From NCBI GenBank assembly GCA_033398695.1, contig CM065804.1, positions 39,261,501 to 39,325,500 of the forward strand: a stretch of 64,000 bases of DNA, read 5' to 3'. This DNA comes from Orobanche coerulescens (taxonomy: Eukaryota > Streptophyta > Magnoliopsida > Lamiales > Orobanchaceae). Made by a program: the position numbers and the translations under genes. Within the stretch, counting starts at the first letter, position 1. Every line of letters begins with the position of its first letter. Shown piece after piece: positions 1-11,441 of this stretch. The notes beneath the pieces were generated by a model. That model was not told the origin of the DNA and did not search any database. It saw only the letters and a list, made by a program, of their open reading frames with translations.

Positions 1-152
1 ACACCTATAAAATCAAATAAAATGTATCCAAGCATGATTGAGTCCAACAAACACAATATGAGTACAAACGACACAATTCTACACATTTTAGGATCTTAAA
101 ATCCGGAAAAACCTTATAAAAATATGTGTAAAAATTAATGTTATCACCTAGG
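1..152. other. Unclassified flank left of Tat-G
   Basis: AT-rich sequence with no coding signal. It does not match the part of the Copia-P LTR that should lie here if Tat-G were a simple insertion: the first 80 bases of that LTR, seen at 23054-23133, are absent. It is therefore DNA from another locus or older, unrecognised repeat sequence. A 67-codon reading frame on the minus strand resembles nothing I know. Confidence 0.6.
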
Positions 153-742
153 TGAGACCTCCCAAGACTGCAACGTGAGGCACGTGTTGGCTTCTCATTG
201 GTTCGCACGTCTGGCTACTAGCAGCAGCTGCGGACTTTAAAGAAACCAACCCACGTGCTGAGACGATCGCCTGTTTAATTTAATGCAGGAAAGACGATCG
301 CCCGCTTGAGATTAAGACATCCCAACTACCTCCTCTTCTATAAGTAGGAGACCTCCAGCATTTGGAAGGGCGCTTCTCTGGGATCTCTCTCTCTCTCACT
401 CCTGGAACCTCTTAACCAAAAGACGGTCGGCAGAAACGAGAACTCCCTACATTTCAAGAACTCACATAGCATCAACTCTGGTTCTTCCGGCAATCATCAG
501 CACTCAAGAGCTAGATAGCTAGGGTTATTACACTCATTGTAATTGTACTCTTGCATTAATATTTGTACTCCCAAGCGGAATTCTTATTAATAATATCTCG
601 CGAGAGCATTCAAGCTTGGGACTAACAACCCCAGCAAATCTTGTGTTATTTACACTCCTCGTACATGCTCTCGCATTTTGTTTGTTACTCACCCGTAGCC
701 ATATCCAGCAATCCATTCTGAATAATATTTTGGGTAATAACA
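153..742 (+). repeat. Tat-G 5' LTR
   Basis: Direct repeat of 3940-4529, ending TAATAACA just before ATTGGCGC. A TATA-like TATAAGT lies at 349-355 and a CT microsatellite near 384-400. Two CGATCGCC palindromic motifs lie upstream of the TATA-like box, around 264 and 293. The start at TG 153 gives equal lengths, but six further matching bases lie upstream, so the LTR may begin earlier and be truncated here. Confidence 0.8.
349..355 (+). promoter_or_regulatory. Tat-G TATA-like box
   Basis: TATAAGT sits mid-LTR, about 50 bases downstream of the second CGATCGCC palindrome. Position and context fit a U3 promoter; no transcript evidence is available here. Confidence 0.45.
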
Positions 743-762
743 ATTGGCGCTAGAGGAAGGGG
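743..762 (+). promoter_or_regulatory. Tat-G primer binding site
   Basis: ATTGGCGCTAGAGGAAGGGG directly follows the 5' LTR. The opening TTGGCGC is the usual start of PBS sites in plant Tat/Athila-type gypsy elements. The exact primer tRNA is not resolved. Confidence 0.6.
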
Positions 763-868
763 CTTTACCTTTATTTTCTCTCCGACCGTTTCAAAGATCA
801 CTCACTATTCTCTGGAACATATACTTGAAGAAACACTCACTGTTCTTCAAAGAAAAACCTTTAAGATA

Positions 869-2430
869 ATGACGTCTGCCACCACTTCGAAGAGAGCCAC
901 CATACGATCCGCCGGACGCCTTATTCCGGACCAAACCGAATCCCAACCTACGGCGGAGGGCAGTCATGGAGACGCGAGAATCTCACTCCCGCCCCCGAGG
1001 GACAGTTCTAGCCTCTCACTCGATCAATTCCAAACCGCGGAACAGATCGAGGAGGCCATGGCCATCCTAAGGGAGCGACGGATAGCATGCGATGCACCCA
1101 CTATTACCCCATCAGCCATCCGCTGCGCAGGCAAACGAAAGCTCAAGGGGTTACTTATCGAGCAATCGTCAGAAATCCCCGATTCACAAGAAAAGGCACT
1201 CGCGAGGCAAGATAGTTTCGTCTTCAGTCGGCTTGGAAGTGACCCTTCATGGCGACCGGGGCATTCTGGCCCCAGCCATGAGACGTCGGAGCCCGAATCC
1301 ATCACCAGGAGTTCGGCATACCCAACTCCCAAAAGGCAGGTCGGCCATCTGGCTCCCCCTCGCCGAAAAACCGAGCTCCGCGGCGAAGACATCATCGCCT
1401 ACCACGGAGCCAGGAGATCGGTACATGATCACCTCGGCTCCCGCTCCAAGAGCTAAACCGCGAGCAGCCAGGCTACGGCGATGGCTGCAATGCAACACCA
1501 GCTCGATGATATGAAAGTGCTCCTAGAAACTGGGGCAGGCGCCAAGAGAAAGGTCGCCAGACCAAGTGAGCCGCTCGCGGTCCAGATCGAGCTTGCTCCC
1601 GTGCAACCAAAGATCGCTCCTCCTCAAACACCTTTGTATGAGGGGAGATCGGACCCCGAGACTCACTTAAGAAAGTTCCAGATATACATGACTAGATGCG
1701 GGGAGTCGGACGCGACGAGATGCCGAATGTTCCCATTAACATTGGGCAATTTTGCCCATAGATGGTACATCTCATTGACACCGCGCTCCATCAATTCCTT
1801 TGAAAAACTGGCGAGCGGATTCACGCGTACTTCGCCGCCAAGGTCGCTCGACCAGAAGGTCCCCACCGCATGATGAAGATCAGGCAGGGGAAAGACGAGT
1901 CCGACGAAGATTACATCGACTGGGTGGATGAAATAATCCTCATCAGCAAGCCCATAAGCGACGAGATCGCCCTCTACTTGGTCCTAGGGGGATTCGATGG
2001 TCTTTCGCCCATGTTTAGGCACCATACGAAGGACATCCCCCCAACATACGCGATCTTCCGCGCCAAGGCCGCAGACTTTATGGCCAGGCATAGGTTGCTC
2101 ACCCTTCGCCTAGGCGAGGGGGCACAGACGGCGGTCGCCAAGTCCAACAAGGCGATCGCCAAGCCACCCGGTGATTTCAAGGCCTTCGAGGATGTGGAAG
2201 CCTATCTCCTCCATAACCTCAATCTATCTCCGGCCCATATTTTTTACACCATCAAGGGGCACGAGCGGCTAAGCAAGCCAAAAGAGATAAGGGGCAACGG
2301 TCATCTGGACTGCGAGAAATTTTGTGCTTTCCACAAGAGTCCTGGCCACAACACCAACCAATGCCGCGACCTCCTCAGACAACTCTGGAGATTGTTCGAG
2401 GAGGGCAAGTTGGACAGTTTAGTGACTTAG
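869..2430 (+). pseudogene. gag: Tat-G gag, interrupted
   Basis: Gag-like capsid protein of a Tat-type gypsy element. The reading frame opens at ATG 869 with a Ser/Pro-rich N-terminus and meets an in-frame TAA at 1454-1456. It continues in the same frame through the capsid-like stretch at 1620-1850 (YEGRSDPETHLRKF, then FAHRWY). A frameshift between about 1830 and 1870 moves it to the frame of 1870-2430, which holds the rest of the capsid domain (DEDYIDWVDE) and a Cys/His motif (CEKFCAFH-GHNTNQC) near the end. The stop is TAG at 2428-2430. Nothing pol-like follows. Alternative: two short non-functional ORFs; the shared homology pattern favours one broken gag. Confidence 0.75.
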
Positions 2431-3939
2431 CCGGAGCCCCGGGTAGAAAGGACCAAGGGACGCGATCCGCGATAGGACGACGACCGTCAATCTCCCAATC
2501 CGATTGCTGGAATCAAACGTGACGAGCGAGAGGATTCGTACGAGTCAATCCCCACGATCAACCTCGGCGGCCAGATCTATATGCTTCAATCAAGAGGTGA
2601 AAACTTCAGAGGTCTTTCCCCAGTTTCCACCATGTCAAACCAAATGCTACTGCCTGAGCAATGCCTCCAAAAAGAGGATGACTCGCTTGCTTTCTAAAGT
2701 TCGTCATCTAACATGATGTACCCAGGCAAGCGATCGCCTCCCCCAACGCAACGTATACCGTCGAGGACCACCATCTAACATGACGATCCGAGGTAGAAAA
2801 GTGCAGACATGGTTCTGGAGGTCGATGGAACCGATAGCCCGTCCATGCAAGGTTCCTTTGGGCAGAGATCGCTCGCCCTTCGTTTAAATACGAGGCGGGC
2901 GTAGCCGAAGGACCCTCCAAAACAAATCTGAGGACACGCTCGCCCGCCCTCAAGGATCCATCATCTAACATGGTGTACCCGGACAATGCGACGCGTCCCT
3001 CCCCCGTCACAATGTTTGCTCTCAAAGGTCCGTCATCTAACATGTCGGTCCCAGGCAGAAAAGTGCTAACCAGACACGGTCGCGGAGTCGAATAATCCGA
3101 CGGCGCCCCCATGTAAGGACTCCTCCAGGCTGAGATCGTCCGCTCCATCGCTACATTGTGAGGCAAAACGTAGCCTCCTGAGGACCCTCACAATAAAGTG
3201 AGTCGCGAGACAAACCTACAGGTGGAATGTCCCTCGCGCACAAGACATGGTCGTGGAGGTCGGTTCCATCGAACTCCGAGACCGTGCACGGTTCCTCTAG
3301 GCCGAGATGGTCGGCCTTCCTCGAGGAATATGCAAAATTGAAGATCGCAAGAACTAAACCGAAGATAGGTCGCTAAACGATTTATTTTCATTCTCTTTCA
3401 CTAAATAAACAGTCTCAAAAGCCACTCTTTTCAGCGATCGAGTAGGTCGTCCAAATTCAAAATCAAAGTCCACTCGATGAGTCGCTCGTCATTATTTTAA
3501 ACGATCGCCAGTGGAACCACCTCACCCCACGTATTTGACAGTGGAGCGAGCTAGGGGGCAATTTTTGTGCGGTGATTTATACGCCTCAACGGCGATCGGC
3601 ACAAGGGCCGAGCGACCAACATCAGTGTCAAATGAACCAAGGCAAACTTACCAAACGAAGATGCCATATCAAGACCAAGTACCAAGCGATCGACATCCAA
3701 GACGATCGCCTCTTGGCACCTAGCGATCGTCTCTAGTGCCCGACCAAGATGACCGACTTATGCCACGTGTGAAGCCAAACATCCGTCAAGTCTATGAAGA
3801 CCGAGTCTCAGGATGAAGGCCCACATGCAGACCCGCAAACAGCGCTGTAGAATAAGGCTTTTTGACTCCAGCCCATCACCAGTTGTAGATGATATGGACA
3901 GCCTCTCACCTACCGACAGACCCGCCGAAAAGTCCTAGG
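2431..3939. repeat. Tat-G non-coding 3' region with imperfect tandem repeats
   Basis: This 1.5-kb stretch replaces pol. Between about 2700 and 3350 it holds about three diverged copies of a unit of 160-250 bases. Anchors are CATCTAACATG at 2705, 2772, 2961 and 3032, a GGTCG-GAGGTCG segment, and GGACCCTC near unit ends. From 3420 to 3730 GATCG-containing palindromes recur (about 3503, 3589, 3687, 3701, 3722). The short reading frames on both strands are by-products of the repeats. Confidence 0.6.
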
Positions 3940-4529
3940 TGGGACCTCCCAAGACTGCAACGTGAGGCACATGTTGGCTTCTCATTGGTTCGCACGTCTG
4001 GCTGCCAGTAGCAGCTGCGGACTTTAAAAAAACCAACCCACATGCTGAGACGATCGCCCGTTTAATTTAATGCAGGAAAAGCGATCGCCCGCTTGGGATT
4101 AAGACATCCCAACTACCTCCTCTTCTATATGTACGAGACTTCCAGCATTTGGAAGGGCGTTTCTCTGGGATCTCTCTATCTCTCACTCTCGGAACCTCTT
4201 AACCAAAAGACAGTCGGCAGAAACGAGAACTCCCTACATTTCAAGAACTCACAGAGCATCAACTCTGGTTCTTCCGGCAATCATCAGCACTCAAGAGCTA
4301 GATATCTAGGGTTATAACATTCATTGTAATTGTACTCTTACATTAATATCTGTACTCCCAAGCGGAATTCTTATTAATAATATCTCACGAGAGCATTCAA
4401 GCCCGGGACTAACAACTCCGGCAAATCTTGTGTTATTTACACTCCTCATACGTGCTCTCGCATTTTGTTTGTTACTCACCCGTAGCCATATCCAGCAATC
4501 CATTCTGAATAATATTTTGGGTAACAACA
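3940..4529 (+). repeat. Tat-G 3' LTR
   Basis: Matches 153-742 at the same length (590) with scattered substitutions. It ends GTAACAACA, directly followed by TATGTATCTC of the Copia-P 5' LTR. No strong polypurine tract precedes it; GCCGAAAAGTCCTAGG is the nearest candidate. Confidence 0.85.
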
Positions 4530-4620
4530 TATGTATCTCTCCCTATTTAAAGGGATGTCATCAATGAGAATAACACATTATTTTGCCCTACTTTACTGTT
4601 CAATTATTTTCCCTTCTACA
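4530..4620 (+). repeat. Copia-P 5' LTR, truncated remnant
   Basis: Matches the last 91 bases of the 3' LTR (TATGTATCTCTCCC onward) with a few changes. The first 80 bases of the LTR are missing, replaced by Tat-G and unrelated flank. Confidence 0.85.
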
Positions 4621-4634
4621 CGTTATCAGCACGT
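4621..4634 (+). promoter_or_regulatory. Copia-P primer binding site
   Basis: CGTTATCAGCACGT abuts the LTR end. The same ACGTTATCAGCACG core lies just inside the 5' LTR of Copia-M (about 29285-29299, complement) and Copia-Q (about 57605-57619, complement), so it is the shared PBS of the three copia elements. Confidence 0.7.
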
Positions 4635-5559
4635 AGTTCCCAACTGAGCAAAGGAAAAAACCCCTCCCATTTTTCTGCAAAATTTCGAAATTTTTTTTTG
4701 GATTTTTTCCTGTCAGAAACCCTAGTCGTCGGTCTTCTTCCCTAACCGACGTCGCTACCTACCCCCCGGAATCCTAGCGGCCTGCATCTTCTTCTCCGAT
4801 CTAAGCCTTGCACCAGAACCACCGCGCAAACACTGCACCAGATCGTCGGCTTCTTCTGCGTCCTATGATCCCCCCGTCTTCTCCGTGCAACTCTCCGAAA
4901 CCCTAGCCGCCGACCTCCGATCTGAAATTGCCGCCAGACGTCGCCTCTGTTCCAAATGGCCGGCTTAACACCACATCTCGGAGCTACTGCATACCTCCAA
5001 CCGCATCGCGACCCCTGCTCCGATTTCAATCCCTCCGATTCACGCGACCCAATTCTGCAAGGCCCGCTCGATCCAACATCCCGAGTCTATCCCGATAAGA
5101 ACCTGATCCAAGCCCGTTCGCAAGTCCAGACTCCGGAGCACCCGAACCCGACCTGGTTGCTGACCCGAACCCAACTCGTCGATGCAGTCCAGATTTCAGC
5201 CCGCTCGGCCCGTTCGTACAGCCCAGTTTCTAGAGCGTCCGAACCCGACCCAGTTGCTGACTCGACCCGACCCGCTCATCAGTCCCGTTTTCAGACCGTT
5301 TTCTGCCCCTACTCACGAAGTAAAGTACACAATACGAACACATACCATCTGCAATGTGCGATATTAGATATTTTTAAATATCTTTGATTGCATATTATAC
5401 TACGAATTTATTTATGCCTAATTAAATCGATTAAAAGCATGATGCATTAATAATTTTAATTAAACTAAAGCAAATTGCTCAAAGCAACTTAGATTAAAAT
5501 TAATCCGTACGAACTAATATATATTGCGCCACAAGACTCCTCTTTGACTGCATATATAC

Positions 5560-5636
<77 letters not shown>

Positions 5637-5924
5637 TAGGATTATGTGACTATATCTATAATTATATATATATATATATACCTTGCATGCATCTGTAGAT
5701 ATGGCATGTGTATTACGTTCATCATTGGTAGAACCTAGAAGACATTTCCTATTAATTAGTACGTATTAAACCATGATAAAGAAATTTCATGGATGAAGCA
5801 TCGAAAGTAACTTTTTGACCATATCTTGGTTCTGAAAAATAATAACGCTCCTCCTTATTGAAAATTTTATCATGGAAAGTACTCATGATATACTGCGAAA
5901 ACTCATTTTCCTTTTTTGTCTCAA
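4635..5924 (+). other. Copia-P 5' leader and (TA)n microsatellite
   Basis: Untranslated leader between PBS and gag. It begins with GC-rich sequence (repeated CCGACC and CCCGAACCCGACC words at 4730-5300) and becomes AT-rich. A TA dinucleotide run of about 80 bases occupies roughly 5551-5632, with a shorter one at 5658-5680. The 143-codon frame at 4956-5387 is Pro/Ser/Arg-rich, matches no family I know, and reads as a by-product of the leader composition. Confidence 0.6.
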
Positions 5925-6948
5925 GATGGCTGATCCAACTCGTCCCGAATTTGACATCTTGGACTCACAAGGACTTGAGTACCATTGATGGGTTTTTTGA
6001 CGTAGAGACCACTTTTGTGGCTAAGGACTATAGTCCTACTATCTTTGAAAAAACAGGCGAAGCACCGTCTGACAAAATCAAACCTAGTGCATTAATTTTC
6101 CTAAGGCGACATATCGACCCCAGCCTAAGATGGGAATATCGGCAGTTGAAATCCCCCAAAGAACTGTGGGATGCCCTTAAGGGCCGTTTTGGGAACATCC
6201 ACAATACTTTGCTCCCAGAGTTGACCGTGTAGTGGAATGAAATCCGCTTGCTTGATTATAAACGGATCAATGATTTCAACAAAGATATGCTCCGTATCAA
6301 GGCATGCCTTAATTTCTGTGGGAAGGACATCACAGAAGATGATATGATTCAGAAAACCCTCTCCACCTTCCCTACTTCTGCTCTTATACTAGCGAATCAG
6401 TATATGCTGGAGTATGACAACAAACGCATCACTACCTTCAATAAGCTTATCAACCTACTGCAAGTGGCTGAGAGGCATAATGAAGTGCTAGTGAGCAACA
6501 ATGCCAGGCCCGTTGGGATAAAGAAAATTCCCGAGGCCAACTATGGCAAAGTGAAAGGTGGAAAGAACCCCAATGTACAGGAGATTGGTCATGGCAACCC
6601 CAAACCACAATGTGGAAAAGGGCATAGTGGTCGAGGACGTGGAGGTCCTTCCAATGTAATGAGAAGACTTGGTGCTCCCGGCTCTAATAGCCAAGGAAAT
6701 AAAGCACCTACCCCTATGTCACTGCCAAAGTCAGAGTTGGCGATGAACCATGCTATCGATGTGGAGATGATGGACATTGGTACAAGAACTGCCATGCAAG
6801 CAAGCAAATCTCAGCATATTACAAGAAATATAGAGAGTCCAAAGAACGGGAAGCTCACTATATGGAGGAAGATGCTCTCGACGAGTCCCCCAATGTCAAT
6901 TTCACAGTCACTGATAATCACAATGAGCCATATGTGTCACAGTAATTA
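5925..6948 (+). pseudogene. gag: Copia-P gag, frameshifted
   Basis: Copia gag (UBN2 type, capsid plus one zinc knuckle). Translation fits from ATG 5925 (MADPTRPEFDILDSQGLEY) through FFDVETTFVAKDYSPT and ALIFLRRHIDPSLRWEY-KELWDALKGRF, then stops near 6230. It resumes from 6248 (YKRINDFNKDMLRIKACLNFCG) to about 6700. A last frame change leads to a knuckle CYRCGDDGHWYKNC at about 6750-6790 and the tail YYKKYRESKEREAHYMEEDA. The stop TAA lies at about 6946. At least two frameshifts, so no full-length Gag is encoded here. Confidence 0.85.
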
Positions 6949-7189
6949 GAGGTACCCCTTTATGACTGAATGTCATCATTATGTTTACTTTCTCATTTCA
7001 TTTGACATTGTTACCTTAGAACGATTTTATCGATGTTTTATTTTTGTAATGGTGTGATGAAACTTTGTTTTTCTAGAACAAGATATTATTATTGCTTATG
7101 TTATATTCTTAGCTTTATTTCGAAGAAACGAATATTGCCTGCGTGTTTGTGGTTCAAATCTTTCACTTTTTCGTATAAATGAACCGAGG
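6949..7189. other. Copia-P gag-pol spacer
   Basis: AT-rich, non-coding stretch between the gag stop and the protease-like sequence. I see no conserved motif in it. Copia-Q has a comparable, longer non-coding spacer at about 54790-55580. Confidence 0.5.
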
Positions 7190-10007
7190 AGAACTTGAAT
7201 GTTTGGTTGACAGTGAGACCACCCACACCATTCTTAGAAATAGGCTTCTATTCACTGAATTAGTTGCATGTCAATCCTCGGTAACCACGATGACTAGGTC
7301 CTCCCACCTCATCCAAGGGCAGGGCAATGCCTGATTTTTATTGCCTAACGGCACTATTCTCCGAGATACCGATGCTTTATACGCACCTAGGGCCCCTTGA
7401 AGATTACTCAGCTTTAAAGATATACGTAGCAATGGTTTCCATGTCGAAACCCACTGTGAGAATAGAATCGAGTTCCTTTATATTACATCTAATGAATGTG
7501 GATGTAAACGCATATTAGAAAAACTTAAGAGTCAAAATAATGGACTGTACACCACAACCATTAGGGTATTCGAATCCTATGCTGTCACCATAAATGAGAT
7601 TTGGGACAATAACTCATATAGGCTTTGGCATGATATATTAGGTCATCCCGGTCAAGACATTATGATCCGTATCCTAAAGAACTCGCACGGACATCCTTTA
7701 TTTCGAGTGAAAAAAGGGCAACAACTCAACACAAAGAACAGTATTGATGTTAATCATGTTATGTCATCTAAAGAAACAGAGACATATGCCCCTCCTAAGC
7801 AATTGACTATGTCAAAAGCACATCACTCATTCTGCAAAGCCTGCTCTTTAGCTAAAGTAGGAGAGAGACCTTCCAATGATGAAGATACTAAAACGAACAT
7901 CCCATTCTTACAACGTTACAAGGAGATATTTGTGGACCCATCCACCCTGAATGCGGACCATTTGGGTACTTTATCGTATTGATGGATGCTTCGACACATT
8001 GGTCACATGTCGCACTTCTTTCCACTCGAAATGTTGCATTTGCAAAACTCCTAGCTCAGATCATTCTTCTAACGACTCACCATCCTGATCACCCTATCAA
8101 GTCTATTCGACTCGATAATGCAGGAGAATTTACATCTAAAATATTTCATGACTACTGCATGTCAATCGGAATCGATGTAGAGCATCCCGTTCCCCATGTG
8201 CATACGCAAAATAGTCTCGCATAGGCAACCATTAAAAGAATCCAAATGGTAGCACGGGTATTGGTTTTGCGCACTAATCTACCCATCTCTGCTTGGGGAT
8301 ATGCAGTACTACATGTAGCCGTACTATTCATTTCAGACCCACTGTTGGCCAACCATTCTCTGCATACCAGTTGGTAATTGGATATGAGCTAGATATCTCA
8401 CATTTACGCATATTTAGTTATGCAACATATGTGCCGATTGCCCCCACAACGCAATAAGATGGGTCCTCAGAGACGTTTACGTATCTACGTTTGATATGAA
8501 TCCCCAACAATTATCCTCTACTTAGAACCCTCGACAGGTGATCTTTTTACCGCATGCTTTGAGGATTGTCACTTCAATAAGTCAGAATTCCCGTCGTTAG
8601 GGGGAGAGGAGAAAAAGAAATTTCTCAAGGAACAACAGGAATTGTCCTAGTCCGTCCCTAGCCTGTCTCATTATGATCTCCATACCTCACTATGTGATCG
8701 TGAAGTACAACGAATCCTTGATCTTCAGAATGTATCAGATTCGATGCCTGATGCATTTACTGATATCGCCAAAGTGACAAGATCATACATTCTAGCTGCA
8801 AATGTGACTGCAAGGTTAGAAGTCCCCAATAAGGGGCACATCACCAATGTACCGAGTGATGCGATCGCACCCAGTGGAAATGCAATCATGGCCGTGGCTC
8901 CCAAAAGGAAAAGGGGGAGGCCATCTGGTTCGATAGATACCCGCCCAAGGAAGAAAAGGGTAGGTGAGGCAGAAATCAACCCATTAATCATCAATACTGG
9001 GAGTCATTCCCACGAGATTGTCTCTGACTATAGCTATGTCCACGAATCATTACTGGGGGATACCCCGAAGATCGATTCGACATCAAAGAATAAAGAGATC
9101 TCGATCAACTATGAAAGTGTGTCTGATTTGATGGAACGATCGACTGCTCATATTGATGATGTGTTTGCATAAACACTTGCTCAATAAATTATAGAGCACT
9201 ATGATATCGAACCACGCTCTGTTGAAGAATGTCAACGAAGAGCCGATTGGCCTAAATGGAAAGAAGCTATCCAGGCAGAGCTTGACTTTTTGACAAAACG
9301 CCAGGTATTTGGCCCAGTAGTGCTAACTCCGCCAAGTGTAAAGCTTGTTGGACACAAATGGGTTCTTTTAAAAAAGGGTAATGAGAATCACGAAGTCCTA
9401 AGGTACAAGACTCGCCTTGTTGCACAAGGTTTCTCACAACACCCTGGTGTTGATTACGAGGAAACGTACTCCCCTGTAATGGACGTTATTACGTTCCGCT
9501 TTTTAATTAGCCTAGTTGTTTCCGAAGGATTGGAAATGCAGCTAATGGTTGTGGTCACTGCGTATCTCTATGGGGATCTAGATACGGAGATTTACATGAA
9601 AGTGCCCGAAGGCATTACATTACCCAAATCAAGTAACTCCAGACCACGGAGTGCGTATTCAGTCCTTTTGAAACGCTCACAGTCACTTTACGATTTGCAA
9701 CAATCCAGAAGGATGTGGTATATCCGTCTGAGTGAATACTTGATTGGGAAGGGATACAAGAATGGTGAACTATGTCCTTGCATCTTTGTAAAGAAAACAA
9801 GTTCCGAATTTACGATCATCGCAGTATATGTCGACGATATGAATATAATTCGCACTCTTGATGAAATAAGAGAAACCACCGGATACTTAAAAACCGAGTT
9901 TGAGATGAAAGATCTTGGGAAGACTCGTTTCTGTCTTGGCATTTAGATAAAATATAGAGTCTGTGGAATTCTCATTCACCAGTCTGCATATGTCCAGAAG
10001 ATGCTTA
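7190..10007 (+). pseudogene. pol: Copia-P pol, first part: protease, integrase, RT
   Basis: Protease: CLVDSETTHTIL near 7205, where the family active site D-S/T-G reads D-S-E, so it is inactive. GAG-pre-integrase: RLWHDILGHPG near 7625 and the H-H-C-C finger (AHHSFCKAC) near 7820-7850. Integrase core: MDASTHWSHVALLSTRN near 7979-8030, SIRLDNAGEFTS near 8100-8135, then MSIGIDVEHPVPHVHTQN with a TAG stop after it. The integrase C-terminal part follows to about 8620. RT runs from about 9200: GHKWVLLKK, VAQGFSQHPGVDYEETYSPV and the catalytic YVDDMNI near 9828-9848. Several stops and frameshifts. The RT is cut after AYVQKML by Gyp-A. Confidence 0.85.
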
Positions 10008-10045
10008 TGTAACACCCCGAGATATTCGGAGTCTATTACAGCGCT

Positions 10046-10067
10046 GTGGAACCCTACATGGGACCCC
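10046..10067 (-). promoter_or_regulatory. Gyp-A terminal hairpin near LTR 3' end
   Basis: GTGGAACCC, TACAT, GGGACCCC forms a short stem around a TACAT loop (ATGTA in element sense), next to AGCGC. This matches in place and loop the terminal hairpins of Gyp-B and Gyp-D, while the stem sequence differs. Confidence 0.5.
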
Positions 10068-10579
10068 CCAGGCTATAACAAGAAAACCCCACTCGACTAA
10101 CCATCTCGGTTAGCGAGGACACACATTTTAATAATATGACATATAAAGATACGCCCGGAGCAACCGGTGAAATAAGCATCATCCAACAATATAACAATTT
10201 AAAATAATACAAAACGAAGTTTAAAATGAAAAGCCTAAGTACTCGCGAGCACAATCTATAAGTTTATAAAAATGGGAAACAGCCAAATCGAAGTAAACGA
10301 AAGAAAATAAGAAGACCCAAATGCACATGTCAACGACCCTGGCCAACATCCTCGTACTGTCCCGGTGCTCGCTCGTCCGGATAATCATAACCTGAAATCC
10401 ATAACAAGAATTTCCCCAAAACGGGTCCCCAAAGGGGTTAGCAATTACGCTAGTACAAGTAATCAAGGCAAACCAATCGCTTACACATTTCATAGTACAT
10501 GCACCAATATCATTTCAAAAACCAAAACCAGACATGTCTTTTAGGAAACAAACAGTCAAACAATTTGCCTTGGGAACAG

Positions 10580-10800
10580 AGTAATATCATAGATCCCGCC
10601 CGAGTCCTCTAAGGACCCTCCCGAGCTGGCCATATTAAAAAACAAAACACTCACATTCATCGCCTTCGGAGCAGTAATATCATTGATCCCTTGAGGCCTC
10701 TAAGGACCCTCCCGAGCTGGCTAGCTATACAAACTCATGAATCCAGGACTCAACCCTTTGGATTCCCTCCGTGATCCCGTCGGACCAACCCGAGGTGAGC
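10580..10800 (-). repeat. Gyp-A central tandem repeat with shared 12-mer
   Basis: Two copies of a unit with CTCTAAGGACCCTCCCGAGC at about 10608 and 10699, then TCCCGTCGGACC at 10775-10786. Read on the minus strand this is GGTCCGACGGGA, the same 12-mer that lies in the central tandem repeats of Gyp-B, C and D. Confidence 0.6.
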
Positions 10801-11423
10801 AAATCACACACAAAATACATTACCATTCCACGTCAAGCATAAAGGTTTCCAAAAATACTTTCCTTGAGTAATTGAAGACTCAACGAACGGAAAGGATAAT
10901 CACCGACGAACTCTAAGAACCAACGGAATCGAACCTAACGATTCGGAGAACATAATTACAACCAACTCTAGACGAATACGGAAATGGAATACACCCGAAA
11001 ACCCACCTACGATTCATGTATATTCGTACAAAAATAACAACGAGGGCGGACCACAACCAAACCCTCTCGATTCCGTAAAAACCACAAAATATACCATGAA
11101 TCCGTAGGAAAGCTAATGATACTAACAATATTAATCGTATTCATGAATAATCCACCAACAAAACGGAAAGAATCGGACAAAAACCCCAAAACCCCCAAAT
11201 TATCCAAAAGGTAGGGTTCCAAGAGATATTACCTTTGAAGATCCAAGTACTTTAATCCGATGAAATCGCGATAGATCGACAATCCGAGCTTCACAACCGA
11301 AAGGAAAAGATGAAACTCAAACCCTCAAGTGATGAAAGATGGGAAGTTCTCCCCTCAACTCTCTCTCTCTCTCGTGCAGGTGAAGGAAAAGGAAGAAAAT
11401 GAGCTACTCACGCTCAAAAACGC

Positions 11424-11431
11424 AATTATAG
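11424..11431 (-). promoter_or_regulatory. Gyp-A TATA-like box
   Basis: CTATAATT in element sense, lying just downstream of the palindrome array at 11442-11805. A TTGAC core (11435-11439) sits between them and could be a W-box. The palindrome array then TATA order is the same as in Gyp-B, C and D. Confidence 0.45.
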
Positions 11432-11441
11432 GGGTTGACTG

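Larger units (their letters stand above)
153..4529 (+). mobile_element. Tat-G: gag-only Ty3/gypsy (Tat-like) LTR retrotransposon
   Basis: Two 590-bp direct repeats bracket a 3.2-kb interior with a degenerate gag and no recognisable protease, RT, RNase H or integrase, so it is non-autonomous. The Tat-like assignment rests on the gag C-terminus, an FCAFHKSPGHNT-C type knuckle as in Tat/Athila gags, and on the PBS-like ATTGGCGCTAG just inside the 5' LTR. By eye the LTRs differ at roughly 30 of 590 positions, about 5 percent, so it is not recent. The right end sits in the Copia-P 5' LTR. No matching TSD is visible and the left boundary is uncertain, because CCTAGG precedes the TG in both LTRs. 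Confidence 0.8.

Noticed and set aside
4956..5387. 143-codon frame before Copia-P gag
   Set aside because: Lies in the untranslated leader, low-complexity Pro/Arg/Ser composition, no counterpart in Copia-Q.
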